The notes under the pieces were generated by a model. That model made no database searches and was not told where the DNA came from. It worked only from the letters and a program-made list of their open reading frames with translations. Below, one piece after another: positions 32,274 to 42,776 of a stretch of 64,000 nucleotides of DNA. Positions within the stretch are counted from its first letter, which is position 1. Each line of letters opens with the position of its first letter. Position numbers and translations under genes: made by a program. Source of the stretch: Microbacterium sp. TNHR37B (GTDB taxonomy: Bacteria > Actinomycetota > Actinomycetes > Actinomycetales > Microbacteriaceae); assembly GCF_001620065.1 (NCBI RefSeq), contig NZ_LQGV01000002.1:81560-145559 (forward strand), read 5' to 3'.

Positions 32274-35122
32274 GCGAGACACCCCCGAGCGCGTCGGAGG
32301 CTCCTCCTGGCGCCGTCGCCTGGACACCGCGCCGGCAGACTCCGCTCTACCGGGCGCTGGCGGCGTGGCTCTTGCGCGTCGAGGCCTGGCTGCAGTCGCA
32401 CGGCGGCCCCCGACTTCGCTGGTCGTTGCGCGTCTTCTGGGCCGCGCTCGCCGCGATCGGAGTCCTGCTGCTCGTCGGCCCCGTCATCAACAAGCCGCTC
32501 TCGTTCGACGACATCGTCTCGTCGGCGGGCGAGGCGACCGACACCTGGATCGCGCGCTCCTTCGACGTCTCGTACACCCTGGAGCGGGACGAGTCGGGGA
32601 GCCTCGTCGTGCACGTGGAGGAGCGCATCACCGCTCTCTTCCCCGACGACGTCGACGAGGACGGGGTCGAGCGCATCATCGCGACGCAATACGAGGGGCA
32701 CGACCTCCGCCCCGCGATTCGAGACGTGACGTGGGACGGCGTGGCCGTGGAACCGCGGGTGCGCCAGGACGCCACCCGTATGACGATCCGCGTCGACGCG
32801 GGGGAGCGGATGCGCGGCGACCACGACCTCGTTCTTCGCTACGACCTGCACGATCTCGCCGCACCGACACAGGATCCGTCATCGCGGCAGGCGTACGAGC
32901 AGGTGCAGTGGGACGTGTTCGGGCCGGAATGGCGGCATGGGTCGGCGAAGAAGTCGCTGACGGTCACGGTGCCGCCTGAACTCGACGGCGCGTTCGCCCG
33001 CCGGCCCGCCGCGGGAATGTCCTGGCTCCTCTTGAGCGATTCGACGACGCTCACGCCCGAGGGGACGACCGCCGACGGGATCGTCTACCGGACCGACAAC
33101 GACCAGAACATGCCACCGTACTCGTCGTTCTGGTTCGCGCTTCGCTTCGACAGCGGCACGTTCACGATGCCGGAGCCCTCCGTCCTGTACTGGGTGCAGG
33201 TGGTCGGCCCCTTCGTCCCGCTCCTCCTGCTGGTCGTCGCGATTCCGCTCGTCATCGCTGCGCGCCGCGTCGCGTGGGCTGATGCGCGCGGGCGGCCCTG
33301 GTTCACGATGCAGGAGGCTCCGCGGGACGGCGGGAGCCCGGCGCTGGATGCGCGGCTCTGGCGGGCGTGGCGGACGAGCGCGCTCGTCGACGCCCTCGCC
33401 GCGGGAACGAGCGACCCCGCCGACGCTCGCCGCCTCCTTCGCGTGGCTCGGCGGACCGGACGCCTCGGCGACCTCCTCGGCGCGTGGCTGCACTATCGCG
33501 GAGCGCGCGCCTACCGGACTCAGTTCGCTGAAGAGCTGCGCCGGATTCCGCGCGGGTTCGTGCGCGATGGCTTCCTCGGGGCAGCGCTCGCCTTCACCGC
33601 CCTGCAGTGGGGTCTCGTCCGGCAGCTGTCGTATCAGGTGCCGCTGTCGGAGTACTGGTGGCCCGGCGCGATCGTCGTGGTGTCGACCCTGCTCGCGGCC
33701 ATCGTGCTCGCCGTCGCGCTGTCGGCGCGACCGCTGACCCCCGCGGGAACCCGCGCGGTCGAGCATCTCCGCGGGCAAGAGCTGTTCCTCCGCCAGACCT
33801 CGGCCCGGGAACGAACGTCGCTGAAGGACCCGCTCCTGCCGTACATCGTGATGTTCGCACCGGCGCGCGCCGCCGGACGAGCGGTGGTGGAGGCGCTGGA
33901 GACCTCGGGGGTGGCGGGCTCCGTCCGCGCCGATCCCCGCTTCGTGACGGGACCGCGGTTGCTCCTGCGGGCCACGGCCATCGTCGTCTTCCTCGCCGCC
34001 TGCGGGGTGTCGTTCCTCACGACCGCGTCCACCCGCCACGGGCTCACCCACTTCGAGCTCCTCCGCGACGTCGACGGCGACTACGGGCTGTACGTGTCCG
34101 ACGTCGACATCTCCGCCGACATCGTCAGAGCCGACGACGGAAGCGTGCGGATGGAGGTCACCGAGTCGCTCACCGCCACCGTCGATGCGAACCTCCGCGC
34201 GATCCCGCAGGTGACCCGCCTCTGGCGCGACCAGGTCGACGGACACGACCAAGCGCTGACCGTCGAGTCGGTCGAGGTGGACGGGAGCGCGGTGCCGTTC
34301 GAGCAGAGCCGGCTCCAGGGATACGCGTTCCTGCAGAGCCGGATGCCCGATGACTGGCCGGGCGAGCATGACATCCGGGTGACCTACACCCTCGCCCACC
34401 CCGCGAGCGCCGTGAAGACGGACGCCCGATGGCTCGACCAGATCCGCTGGACCGCGTTGCTGCCGTGGTGGGTGGACACGTGGGAGGGCGTCGATCACGG
34501 GCCGCAGCACCTCGCGGTGTCGGTGCGACTGCCGAGCGATCTCGCCGCGGAACTCACGGGCGAGAGCGGCTGGCTCGACGAGCTGCCCCATCGCCCCGTG
34601 CGCCCGCCGGTGCCGTTCGGGCCGTCTGCCCAGCAGTCCGGAAGCGTCGTCATCCGGTTCGAGGCCGACCGCGCGAGTCAGTACGAGCCGGAGAGCGACT
34701 GGCCCACGGCGCGTGCCTACGTCGGTGCGCAACTGCGTTTTCCCGCCGGAACGCTCGGAGAGACCTCGCCGCAGGAGTGGGACGTGAACTCGTTCGTGGT
34801 CGCTCTGCCCTGGATCCTGGCTCCGTCGCTCGCCGTCGTGGCGGTGGGACTCAGCGCCGCAGGCATCGCACGCAGCCGCCGACCGGGCCGTTGGCGGGAG
34901 GGCGGCGCGTTCCGCGACGCCGTGCGATGGCTCCCGCCGTGGCTCACGGCGGCGCAGTTCCCGCTGTTCGGGTGGGCAACGGCCGACATGTACGGCGACG
35001 AGCCCCTCTTCCCGCTCCTGCTCGTGTGCCTCGGTGTCTCCCTCGTCGCATCGGTATGGGTGCTCGTCGTGACCCGTCCGCCACGCAGCACCGCTGCTCG
35101 GCCCGCCGGCCGCCGGGGCTGA
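32270..35122 (+). CDS. Large DUF2207 membrane protein with two ectodomain copies
   Basis: A 950-residue membrane protein. A cytoplasmic N terminus and one helix (about residues 55-75) are followed by a DUF2207-like domain (FDVSYTLERDESGSLVVHVEERI...), a membrane helix near 305-325, a helical cytoplasmic part, two helices around 440-485, and another near 560-580. A second domain of the same style follows (DVDISADIVRADDGSVRMEVTESLTATV), then helices near residues 845-865 and 905-940. The DUF2207 function is unknown. Two ectodomains in one chain is longer than the usual 550-650 residues. It overlaps recN by 4 nt, so it belongs to the same operon. Confidence 0.82.
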   Translation: MSETPPSASEAPPGAVAWTPRRQTPLYRALAAWLLRVEAWLQSHGGPRLRWSLRVFWAALAAIGVLLLVGPVINKPLSFDDIVSSAGEATDTWIARSFDVSYTLERDESGSLVVHVEERITALFPDDVDEDGVERIIATQYEGHDLRPAIRDVTWDGVAVEPRVRQDATRMTIRVDAGERMRGDHDLVLRYDLHDLAAPTQDPSSRQAYEQVQWDVFGPEWRHGSAKKSLTVTVPPELDGAFARRPAAGMSWLLLSDSTTLTPEGTTADGIVYRTDNDQNMPPYSSFWFALRFDSGTFTMPEPSVLYWVQVVGPFVPLLLLVVAIPLVIAARRVAWADARGRPWFTMQEAPRDGGSPALDARLWRAWRTSALVDALAAGTSDPADARRLLRVARRTGRLGDLLGAWLHYRGARAYRTQFAEELRRIPRGFVRDGFLGAALAFTALQWGLVRQLSYQVPLSEYWWPGAIVVVSTLLAAIVLAVALSARPLTPAGTRAVEHLRGQELFLRQTSARERTSLKDPLLPYIVMFAPARAAGRAVVEALETSGVAGSVRADPRFVTGPRLLLRATAIVVFLAACGVSFLTTASTRHGLTHFELLRDVDGDYGLYVSDVDISADIVRADDGSVRMEVTESLTATVDANLRAIPQVTRLWRDQVDGHDQALTVESVEVDGSAVPFEQSRLQGYAFLQSRMPDDWPGEHDIRVTYTLAHPASAVKTDARWLDQIRWTALLPWWVDTWEGVDHGPQHLAVSVRLPSDLAAELTGESGWLDELPHRPVRPPVPFGPSAQQSGSVVIRFEADRASQYEPESDWPTARAYVGAQLRFPAGTLGETSPQEWDVNSFVVALPWILAPSLAVVAVGLSAAGIARSRRPGRWREGGAFRDAVRWLPPWLTAAQFPLFGWATADMYGDEPLFPLLLVCLGVSLVASVWVLVVTRPPRSTAARPAGRRG

Positions 35123-35128
35123 TAGGAT
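35123..35128 (+). promoter_or_regulatory. -10 box of a pyrG promoter
   Basis: TAGGAT ends 8 nt before the pyrG GTG, giving a leaderless or nearly leaderless transcript. Confidence 0.45.
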
Positions 35129-35130
35129 AA

Positions 35131-36834
<1,704 letters not shown>

Positions 36835-36843
36835 GGGCCGCCG

Positions 36844-37425
36844 ATGACGAGCCTGCGCGACGAACCCGTCGACGTGGAGATCGTCTCCTCCGATCTCGTG
36901 TACGAGGGGCGGGTGTGGGACGTGCGCAACGACACCTTCCGCTACGGCGAGGGGGAGATCACGCGCCAGTACGTCGCGCACCCCGGCGCGGTGGCGGTCG
37001 TGGCGCTCGACGACCACGAGCGTGTCGCTCTCATCCAGCAGTACCGTCACCCCATTCGCCATCGTGACTGGGAGATCCCCGCGGGACTTCTCGATGTCGA
37101 GGGGGAACCGCCCATCGACACGGCGCGACGGGAGCTGGCCGAAGAGGTGGACCTCGTCGCCGGGTCGATGGAGCCGCTCCTGAGCATCTACACGACCCCG
37201 GGAGGAAACGACGAGGTCGTCCACCTCTTCCTCGCGCGCGAGCTGTCGCCCGCGCCGTCGGCCCATGCGCGGGAGCAGGAAGAGGCGGACATCCGCCTGG
37301 AGTGGGTCGCTCTCGACGACGCGATCGACGCGGTGCTCGCCGGCCGCATGCGCAACGGGATCCTCGTGGCCGGCGTGTTCGCGGCTGCCGAGCGCCTGCG
37401 GCGGGAAGCGCGCGCGGGGGGCTGA
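36844..37425 (+). CDS. NUDIX hydrolase, ADP-ribose pyrophosphatase type
   Basis: A 193-residue cytoplasmic hydrolase, expected to split ADP-ribose or a similar nucleoside diphosphate sugar. The NUDIX box is [22 protein letters not shown], with REL.EE present, preceded by [17 protein letters not shown], the pattern of the ADP-ribose group. It lies 9 nt after pyrG and 1 nt before xerD, so the three are probably cotranscribed. Confidence 0.92.
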   Translation: MTSLRDEPVDVEIVSSDLVYEGRVWDVRNDTFRYGEGEITRQYVAHPGAVAVVALDDHERVALIQQYRHPIRHRDWEIPAGLLDVEGEPPIDTARRELAEEVDLVAGSMEPLLSIYTTPGGNDEVVHLFLARELSPAPSAHAREQEEADIRLEWVALDDAIDAVLAGRMRNGILVAGVFAAAERLRREARAGG

Positions 37426-37426
37426 C

Positions 37427-38365
37427 GTGCAGGTGCGTCGCGCGGTGGAGACGTATCTCCGGCACGTGGCGATCGAGCGCGGGCTGTCCGATCACACGGT
37501 CGCCGCGTACCGGCGCGACCTCGCCGGGTACGTCGCTTGGATGGAGGAGCGCCACGTGACCGAGGCCGCCGAGGTGACGGCGGCGCTCGTGGCCGACTTC
37601 GTCGCCGAGCGCGCATCGACGCAGCCGCCCCCGGCGGCGACCTCGCTCGCGCGTCTGCAATCGTCGGTGCGCGGGCTGCACCGCTTCCTCGTACGGGAGG
37701 GGCTGAGCGCGGAGGACCCGACGGCGGAGCTCCGTCCGCCCAAGATGCCGCAGCGCCTGCCCAAAGCGCTCACGATCGATCAGGTCGAAGCGCTCCTCGA
37801 CGGCGCGGGACCCGCCCCGGGCGCGGACAACGCCGTGGAGACCGGCGAGGGAGGACTCGTGCGCCTGCGCGACCGGGCCCTTCTCGAGCTGCTCTACGCG
37901 ACGGGGGCCCGGGTGTCGGAGATCATCGCTCTCGACGTCGACGACCTCGCCCACGGTGACGTGCTGCGAGTGCGCGGCAAGGGGGACAAGGAGCGCATCG
38001 TCCCGGTCGGCTCCTACGCGCGTGCGGCGGTCGACGCGTATCTCGCGAGAGCACGTCCCGAGCTCTCCCGGCGCGGCCGGGCCACCCCCCGGCTCTTCCT
38101 CGGCGCCCGCGGGGCGCCGTTGTCCCGACAGAGCGCGTGGCTGATCCTCCAGCAGGCGGCCGAGCGCGCATCCCTCCGCGCCCACGTGTCGCCGCATACG
38201 CTTCGCCACTCCTTCGCCACCCACCTCCTGCAGGGCGGTGCCGACGTGCGGGTGGTGCAGGAACTCCTCGGTCACGCGTCGGTGGCGACCACCCAGATCT
38301 ACACGCACGTGACGATCGACGCGCTCCGCGACGTGTACGTCACCTCCCACCCGCGCGCTCGCTGA
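37427..38365 (+). CDS. xerD: Site-specific tyrosine recombinase XerD
   Basis: Resolves chromosome dimers at dif together with XerC. It is a 312-residue recombinase with an N-terminal SAM-like core-binding domain ([26 protein letters not shown]) and a catalytic domain with Arg in ATGARVSEI, the [12 protein letters not shown] box, GHASVATTQ and the Tyr nucleophile in QIYTHV. The GTG start is 1 nt after the NUDIX stop. Position between pyrG and parA-scpA-scpB is the classic place of xerD, which separates it from phage integrases. Confidence 0.95.
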   Translation: MQVRRAVETYLRHVAIERGLSDHTVAAYRRDLAGYVAWMEERHVTEAAEVTAALVADFVAERASTQPPPAATSLARLQSSVRGLHRFLVREGLSAEDPTAELRPPKMPQRLPKALTIDQVEALLDGAGPAPGADNAVETGEGGLVRLRDRALLELLYATGARVSEIIALDVDDLAHGDVLRVRGKGDKERIVPVGSYARAAVDAYLARARPELSRRGRATPRLFLGARGAPLSRQSAWLILQQAAERASLRAHVSPHTLRHSFATHLLQGGADVRVVQELLGHASVATTQIYTHVTIDALRDVYVTSHPRAR

Positions 38366-38411
38366 GTCCATAGACACGGCGGGGCCGCAGCACGGGGCGG
38401 CGCCCATCCCC

Positions 38412-38417
38412 GACAAT
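38412..38417 (+). promoter_or_regulatory. -10 box of the VKOR gene
   Basis: GACAAT followed by GG, 6 nt before the ATG at 38424. The same GACAATGG stands at 39137 before the SufS-like gene, suggesting shared control. Confidence 0.4.
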
Positions 38418-38423
38418 GGCAGG

Positions 38424-39047
38424 ATGACCACCGATGTGCCGCGGCCGCGCGACCGCGAAGACGATCGTCATCGTCCGGGCCGCGGTGTCGCCGTCTTCTG
38501 GATCGTCGCCGGGGTACTCGGGTGGGTCGTCTCCTTCCTCCTGTACCACGAGTACATCGGCCAGCTGACGGGAGGCGACGCGCTCATCAGCTGCGACATC
38601 AGCCCCATCGTCACGTGTGGTCCGAATCTCCTCACCCCCGGCGGCAACCTGCTCGGCTTCAGCAACTCGATCATCGGCATCGTGCTGTTCACCGGACCGA
38701 TCTTCGCCGGCGTGAGCGCCCTGGCCTCGCGGGCGGGGATGCAGAAGTGGTATTGGCGCACGTACGCCGCCTTCGTGGCGGGGGCGTTCGTCTTCGTGCA
38801 CGTCCTCGCCTACCGGAGCGTGTTCGAGTACGGCTCGCTGTGCCCGTGGTGCATGGTGATCTGGCTCGTCACCATTCCTCTCTTCTGGACCGTCGCCGGA
38901 TGGACCCTGCGCGCCGGGGTGTGGGGGAGTGCCGGGCGCGGTGCGGGACGGATCCTCCTCTCCTGGCTGCCGCTCATCGTGATCGTCGACTATCTCGTGA
39001 TCGCCGTGGCCGCCCAGCTGCGCCTCGACGTCATCGGCAGTCTCTGA
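38424..39047 (+). CDS. Vitamin K epoxide reductase family protein
   Basis: A 207-residue membrane enzyme that reoxidises DsbA-like proteins by passing electrons to a quinone, the actinobacterial counterpart of DsbB. It has four to five helices; the shuttle cysteines C57 and C65 are in SCDISPIVTCGP, and the active-site CPWC is at 140-143. The conserved Ser/Asn region LLGFSNSIIGIVLF lies between them. A leaderless promoter is probable. Two genes downstream a membrane-anchored thioredoxin-fold protein is encoded, a natural partner. Confidence 0.93.
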   Translation: MTTDVPRPRDREDDRHRPGRGVAVFWIVAGVLGWVVSFLLYHEYIGQLTGGDALISCDISPIVTCGPNLLTPGGNLLGFSNSIIGIVLFTGPIFAGVSALASRAGMQKWYWRTYAAFVAGAFVFVHVLAYRSVFEYGSLCPWCMVIWLVTIPLFWTVAGWTLRAGVWGSAGRGAGRILLSWLPLIVIVDYLVIAVAAQLRLDVIGSL

Positions 39048-39136
39048 CGCTCGGGGGAGCGCGGAGTCTCGCAGACCGGGTACGGCCCGCTCCTTATTCC
39101 CGGCGAACGGCCGCCGCGGTGCCGGATCGCGGCGCG

Positions 39137-39142
39137 GACAAT
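39137..39142 (+). promoter_or_regulatory. -10 box of the SufS-like gene
   Basis: GACAAT, 6 nt before the ATG at 39149, same sequence context as before the VKOR gene. Confidence 0.4.
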
Positions 39143-39148
39143 GGGGCC

Positions 39149-40375
39149 ATGGCCGCCACCGACCCCCTGCGCCTGCTCCTTCGTCATCGCCGGGGCGAGG
39201 ATGCCGCAGCGACGGGGCGCAGCTCGTTCGCGTACCTCTCCGACGACGACATCTACCTCGACTCGGCCTGTCAGACGCTTCGCCCGCAGCCGGTGATCGA
39301 CGCGCTGACCTCGTACTTCACGACCCATAACGCGTGCGGCGACCGCGTGAAGTACGCGTGGGGCAAGCGCGTCGAGGAGGGGGTCGCCGCGACGCGCCAG
39401 CGGGTGCTGACCACTCTCGGACTCCCGTCCCGGCGCTACACCTGCTCGTTCACTCTGAACACCACCTACGGCCTCAACCTGCTGCTGCAGCAACTGCCCA
39501 CCGGCCGCTTCGCCCGCGTCGTGACCACGCACACCGAGCACAACGCCGTGCACCTGTCGACGATCACGGCGGCACACCGGCTGGGCATCCCGCGGGTGCT
39601 GGCCGAACGCGGACTCGACGGCTCGGTGCTCGTCGCCGATGCCGACCTGGCAGACGCCGTGGTCGTCGTCTCGGCGATGGACAACGTCGTAGGACAGGTC
39701 ACGGGGCACCTCGAGGACCTCATCACCGACGCCCACCGTCGCGGCGCGATCGTCATCCTCGACGCGGCGCAGGCGGCCCCGCACGCCCTCACGCGCCTCC
39801 GGGGGGTCGGGGCCGATGCGATCTGCTTCTCCGCGCACAAGATGTACGGGCCGGCACTGGGCGTCGTGGCGGCCGCGAACGACCTGCTCGCCTCGCTCGA
39901 GGTGGTCTTCGTCGGTGGTGGCCAGGTCGCCGCGGCGCGCGAAGACGACTTCGACCTCCTTCCCGACCTGCACACGCGGCTCGAGCCGGGTCTCCAGGCG
40001 TGGGGGGAGATCCTCGCGTTCGGTGCCGCGCTGGAATGGCTGCGGCCTCGCCTCGCCGAGATCGAGGCAGCCGAGGCCCGCTTCGCCGAACGCCTGTTCG
40101 ACGGGCTCTCGGCGCTTCCGCACCTGCGCGTGCTGAATGCCGGGCCCTCGCCCGTGATCTCCGCGGTGCCCGAGCGTGTGGATGCGCACCGGCTGGCCGT
40201 CTTCCTCTCCCGGGCAGGAGTCATGGTGCGCAGCGGCCACTTCTGCGCCCATCACTGGCTGCAGGAGCGTCTGTCGCTGGATCCCCTCGTCCGGTTCAGC
40301 CTCGGCGCGCACAACACCGACCACGACGTGGAGCGCGCGTTGGAAGTCATGACCGGGATGATGCGGGGGCTGTGA
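39149..40375 (+). CDS. Class V aminotransferase-fold PLP enzyme, cysteine-desulfurase-like
   Basis: A 408-residue PLP enzyme of the SufS/CsdA group. The PLP lysine is K231 in CFSAHKMYGPALG, the cofactor-stacking His is H131 in THTEHNAVHLS, and DAAQAAPH binds the ring nitrogen. C365 in VRSGHFCAHHW lies exactly where SufS has its catalytic cysteine (RTGHHCAQ). A true desulfurase or selenocysteine-lyase activity is therefore plausible, but the flanks of that motif differ and no suf or isc genes are nearby. It is placed between VKOR and a thioredoxin-fold gene, 1 nt from the latter, so a role in redox or sulfur handling at the cell surface is inferred. Confidence 0.8.
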   Translation: MAATDPLRLLLRHRRGEDAAATGRSSFAYLSDDDIYLDSACQTLRPQPVIDALTSYFTTHNACGDRVKYAWGKRVEEGVAATRQRVLTTLGLPSRRYTCSFTLNTTYGLNLLLQQLPTGRFARVVTTHTEHNAVHLSTITAAHRLGIPRVLAERGLDGSVLVADADLADAVVVVSAMDNVVGQVTGHLEDLITDAHRRGAIVILDAAQAAPHALTRLRGVGADAICFSAHKMYGPALGVVAAANDLLASLEVVFVGGGQVAAAREDDFDLLPDLHTRLEPGLQAWGEILAFGAALEWLRPRLAEIEAAEARFAERLFDGLSALPHLRVLNAGPSPVISAVPERVDAHRLAVFLSRAGVMVRSGHFCAHHWLQERLSLDPLVRFSLGAHNTDHDVERALEVMTGMMRGL

Positions 40376-40376
40376 C

Positions 40377-41450
40377 GTGCTGTGCATCGTCGCCTTCGCC
40401 GTGGTGCTGGTGCTGTCGGCCGTGTCGGCGAAGTACCGCAAGCTCCTCGGGCGGGCATGGGGGTGCGTCTGGCGGAAGGCCACCTTCCGCCCGTGCGACT
40501 CGAGCTTCCGCGACGATGTGAAGAGCTCTCTGCTCGCTCCGCTGGCGGTGCGGGCTCCTGGCCTCGTGCGCCCGGCGAGCATCGCGATCGAGGTGGTCGC
40601 GTGGCTCATGGTGATCTCGTTCGTCGTGAGCCTCTACATCGTGGGGCGGAGCGGACTGAACCTCTACGTCTACGGCACGTGCGACAAGCAGGACGGTCAG
40701 TCCTGCTCGCTCGCCGCGGAGATGTGCTCGATCGACACCGGTCCCATCGGCTTCTGGGAATCGATCGGTCAGGGCGATGTGCTCGGTGCGTTCGGCAACG
40801 AGTTCGCCTCCCTCGGGGAGACCATTGCGGCGGTTCCCAGCCGCCTCCGGGCGTGGGACGCGACGGAGTTCGCCGCGGCGGATGCGAGCTATCTGGGCGG
40901 GTTCACCGAGGGGCGGCCGGTCGCGCTGGAGATCCTGGACCCCGGTTGCCGGTTCTGCGCGCAACTGTTCCGCAACATGGTCGAGTCCGGGTTCGACCGC
41001 ACGCACAACGTCACCTACCTCGTCTATCCGATCTCGTCCGACGGAACGCCGCGGTTTGCCAACTCTCCGCTCGTGGCGACCTACCTCACGGCGATCCGGG
41101 CGTTCGATGCCGCCGAGGGTGCGCCACTGGGCGGGGACTGGTTCGTGCTGGAGAAGCTCTTCACCGAGGAGAACGCCGACGGCCTGGAATGGCAGGTGTG
41201 GATGAACAACGCCTCCGCGGCCGATGCGGAGGCGCAACTTCAGGCGTGGCTGGCCGAGGCGGGCTACGACGACTCCGCTGTCGCCCGGATCGCCGAGCTC
41301 ACGACCTCCGACGCCGTCGCGGCGACGCTCTCGCACACGCGCGACGTGGTCGAGAACGATGTGCAGACCCGCGCGATCCCGTCTCTCGTCACCGACGGGC
41401 GCCTGCACTCCGGCCTCGTCGACGTGGCGACGCTCCGCGACGCCGGCTGA
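40377..41450 (+). CDS. Membrane-anchored thioredoxin-fold (DsbA-like) protein
   Basis: A 357-residue protein. It has a hydrophobic N terminus (1-17), a cytoplasmic loop with two Cys (C30, C40), a second membrane helix (about 68-90), and an outside part with three further Cys (C102, C110, C117). A thioredoxin-like domain then has the CXXC C191-C194 in DPGCRFCAQLF and a probable cis-Pro in AIPSLVTDG near the end. The CRFC centre and the anchor suggest a disulfide oxidase or reductase facing the cell wall, working with the VKOR encoded 1.3 kb upstream. The GTG start is 1 nt after the SufS-like gene. I do not know a characterised homologue. Confidence 0.72.
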   Translation: MLCIVAFAVVLVLSAVSAKYRKLLGRAWGCVWRKATFRPCDSSFRDDVKSSLLAPLAVRAPGLVRPASIAIEVVAWLMVISFVVSLYIVGRSGLNLYVYGTCDKQDGQSCSLAAEMCSIDTGPIGFWESIGQGDVLGAFGNEFASLGETIAAVPSRLRAWDATEFAAADASYLGGFTEGRPVALEILDPGCRFCAQLFRNMVESGFDRTHNVTYLVYPISSDGTPRFANSPLVATYLTAIRAFDAAEGAPLGGDWFVLEKLFTEENADGLEWQVWMNNASAADAEAQLQAWLAEAGYDDSAVARIAELTTSDAVAATLSHTRDVVENDVQTRAIPSLVTDGRLHSGLVDVATLRDAG

Positions 41451-41458
41451 GTGACGCT

Positions 41459-41704
41459 TCAGGCGCGGTGTCGCGCGACGACCGTGCGGACGAGCCACAC
41501 GAGCCAGGAGCTCGCCGCCACGAGCACAGCGGTGCTGATGATCGCCCACATCGCACGGCCGGAGAGGACGTAGAGGGCCGCCAGCGCGAGGCCGACCGCG
41601 ACGGCGATGAGACGGATCCAGAGCGTGATCACCGCGGCGATGTCGCGACCAGAGGCCCTGTGCTCGCGCGCCGAAGACGAGGATACGTCGCTGCCCGTGG
41701 TCAT
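41459..41704 (-). CDS. Small two-helix membrane protein
   Basis: An 81-residue protein with two hydrophobic helices (IAAVITLWIRLIAVAVGLALAAL region and AMWAIISTAVLVAASSWLVWLV) and a basic C terminus. An AGGAGG ribosome-binding site lies about 9 nt before the ATG at 41704, which makes the frame convincing. It is divergent from parA and convergent with the thioredoxin-fold gene. Function unknown. Confidence 0.7.
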   Translation of the reverse strand: MTTGSDVSSSSAREHRASGRDIAAVITLWIRLIAVAVGLALAALYVLSGRAMWAIISTAVLVAASSWLVWLVRTVVARHRA

Positions 41705-41891
41705 CAGTCTGCTGCCTCCTTCACGCGCCGGCATGCCGTGGATCCGGCGCACCCGCGTCCGTCGTGCGTTGCCCTGTCTGCGCATGCTATCGCGCCGGTG
41801 TCTCCCGATGCCGGGCGGTGCGCCACGCCTCCCGGTGATCCGGCCGCGCTGTGCGAGAATCGAGGGTACGCAACAGAGATCAGGAGTGTCG

Positions 41892-42776
41892 GTGGCGGAG
41901 AAGACGCGGGAAGCCAAGAAGGCCTCCACGGACGAGACCCCGATGGGGCCGACCGGTCGTCCCTACCACGGGTTCCCCACCCCGCCCCCGCTCGACGGTC
42001 ATGGGCCGGCGCGGATCATCTCGCTGTGCAACCAGAAGGGTGGCGTCGGCAAGACCACCACCACGATCAACCTGGCAGCCTCCCTCGCGCAATACGGCCG
42101 CCGTGTGCTGGCGGTCGACTTCGACCCGCAGGGCGCGCTGTCGGCGGGGCTCGGCCTGCAGACCCACGACGTCCCCACCATCTACGACCTGCTGCTGGAC
42201 ACCAAGCGCGACCCGCACGAGGTGATCGTGCCGACCTCGGTCGAGGGCCTCGATGTCATCCCTGCCAACATCGACCTCTCCGCCGCCGAGGTGCACCTCG
42301 TCAACGAGGTCGCCCGCGAGACGATCCTCTCGCGAGTGCTCCGCAAGGTCGCCGGCGAATACGACGTCATCCTCGTGGACTGCCAGCCCTCGCTCGGCCT
42401 CCTGACCGTCAACGCGCTCACCGCCAGTCACGGCGTGCTCATCCCGCTCGAATGCGAGTTCTTCGCCCTCCGCGGCGTCGCCCTCCTCATCGAGACGATC
42501 GACAAGGTGCGCGACCGGCTCAACCCGTCGATCACCCTCGACGGCGTGCTGGCCACGATGTACGACCCGCGCACGCTCCACTCCCGCGAGGTGCTGGAGC
42601 GCGTCGTCGAGGCGTTCGGAGACGACGTGCTGGAGACCGTGATCGGCCGCACGGTCAAGTTCCCCGACGCCTCGGTGTCGGGGGTGCCGATCACGAAGTT
42701 CGCCCCCGAGCATGCCGCCGCGCAGGCCTACCTGCGGCTGGCGCGGGAGCTGGTCGCCCGTGGCGCCGTCGCCTGA
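41892..42776 (+). CDS. ParA family ATPase of the scpAB operon
   Basis: A 294-residue Walker-type ATPase related to Soj/ParA; deviant Walker A KGGVGKTTT at 49-57 after a 40-residue Pro-rich lead. It has the DFDPQGALSAGLG and VDCQPSLGLLTVNAL motifs of the family. This is the second ParA-like protein of actinobacteria that sits with scpA and scpB, away from the oriC parAB pair, so a role in chromosome organisation rather than parS segregation is likely. CAGGAG at 41881-41886 points to the GTG at 41892; the GTG at 41886 would overlap it. It overlaps scpA by 17 nt. Confidence 0.9.
   Translation: MAEKTREAKKASTDETPMGPTGRPYHGFPTPPPLDGHGPARIISLCNQKGGVGKTTTTINLAASLAQYGRRVLAVDFDPQGALSAGLGLQTHDVPTIYDLLLDTKRDPHEVIVPTSVEGLDVIPANIDLSAAEVHLVNEVARETILSRVLRKVAGEYDVILVDCQPSLGLLTVNALTASHGVLIPLECEFFALRGVALLIETIDKVRDRLNPSITLDGVLATMYDPRTLHSREVLERVVEAFGDDVLETVIGRTVKFPDASVSGVPITKFAPEHAAAQAYLRLARELVARGAVA

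Noticed and set aside
37427..38365. xerD as an integrase of a mobile element
   Set aside because: Neighbourhood (pyrG, NUDIX, then parA-scpAB) and sequence are those of the chromosomal dimer-resolution recombinase.
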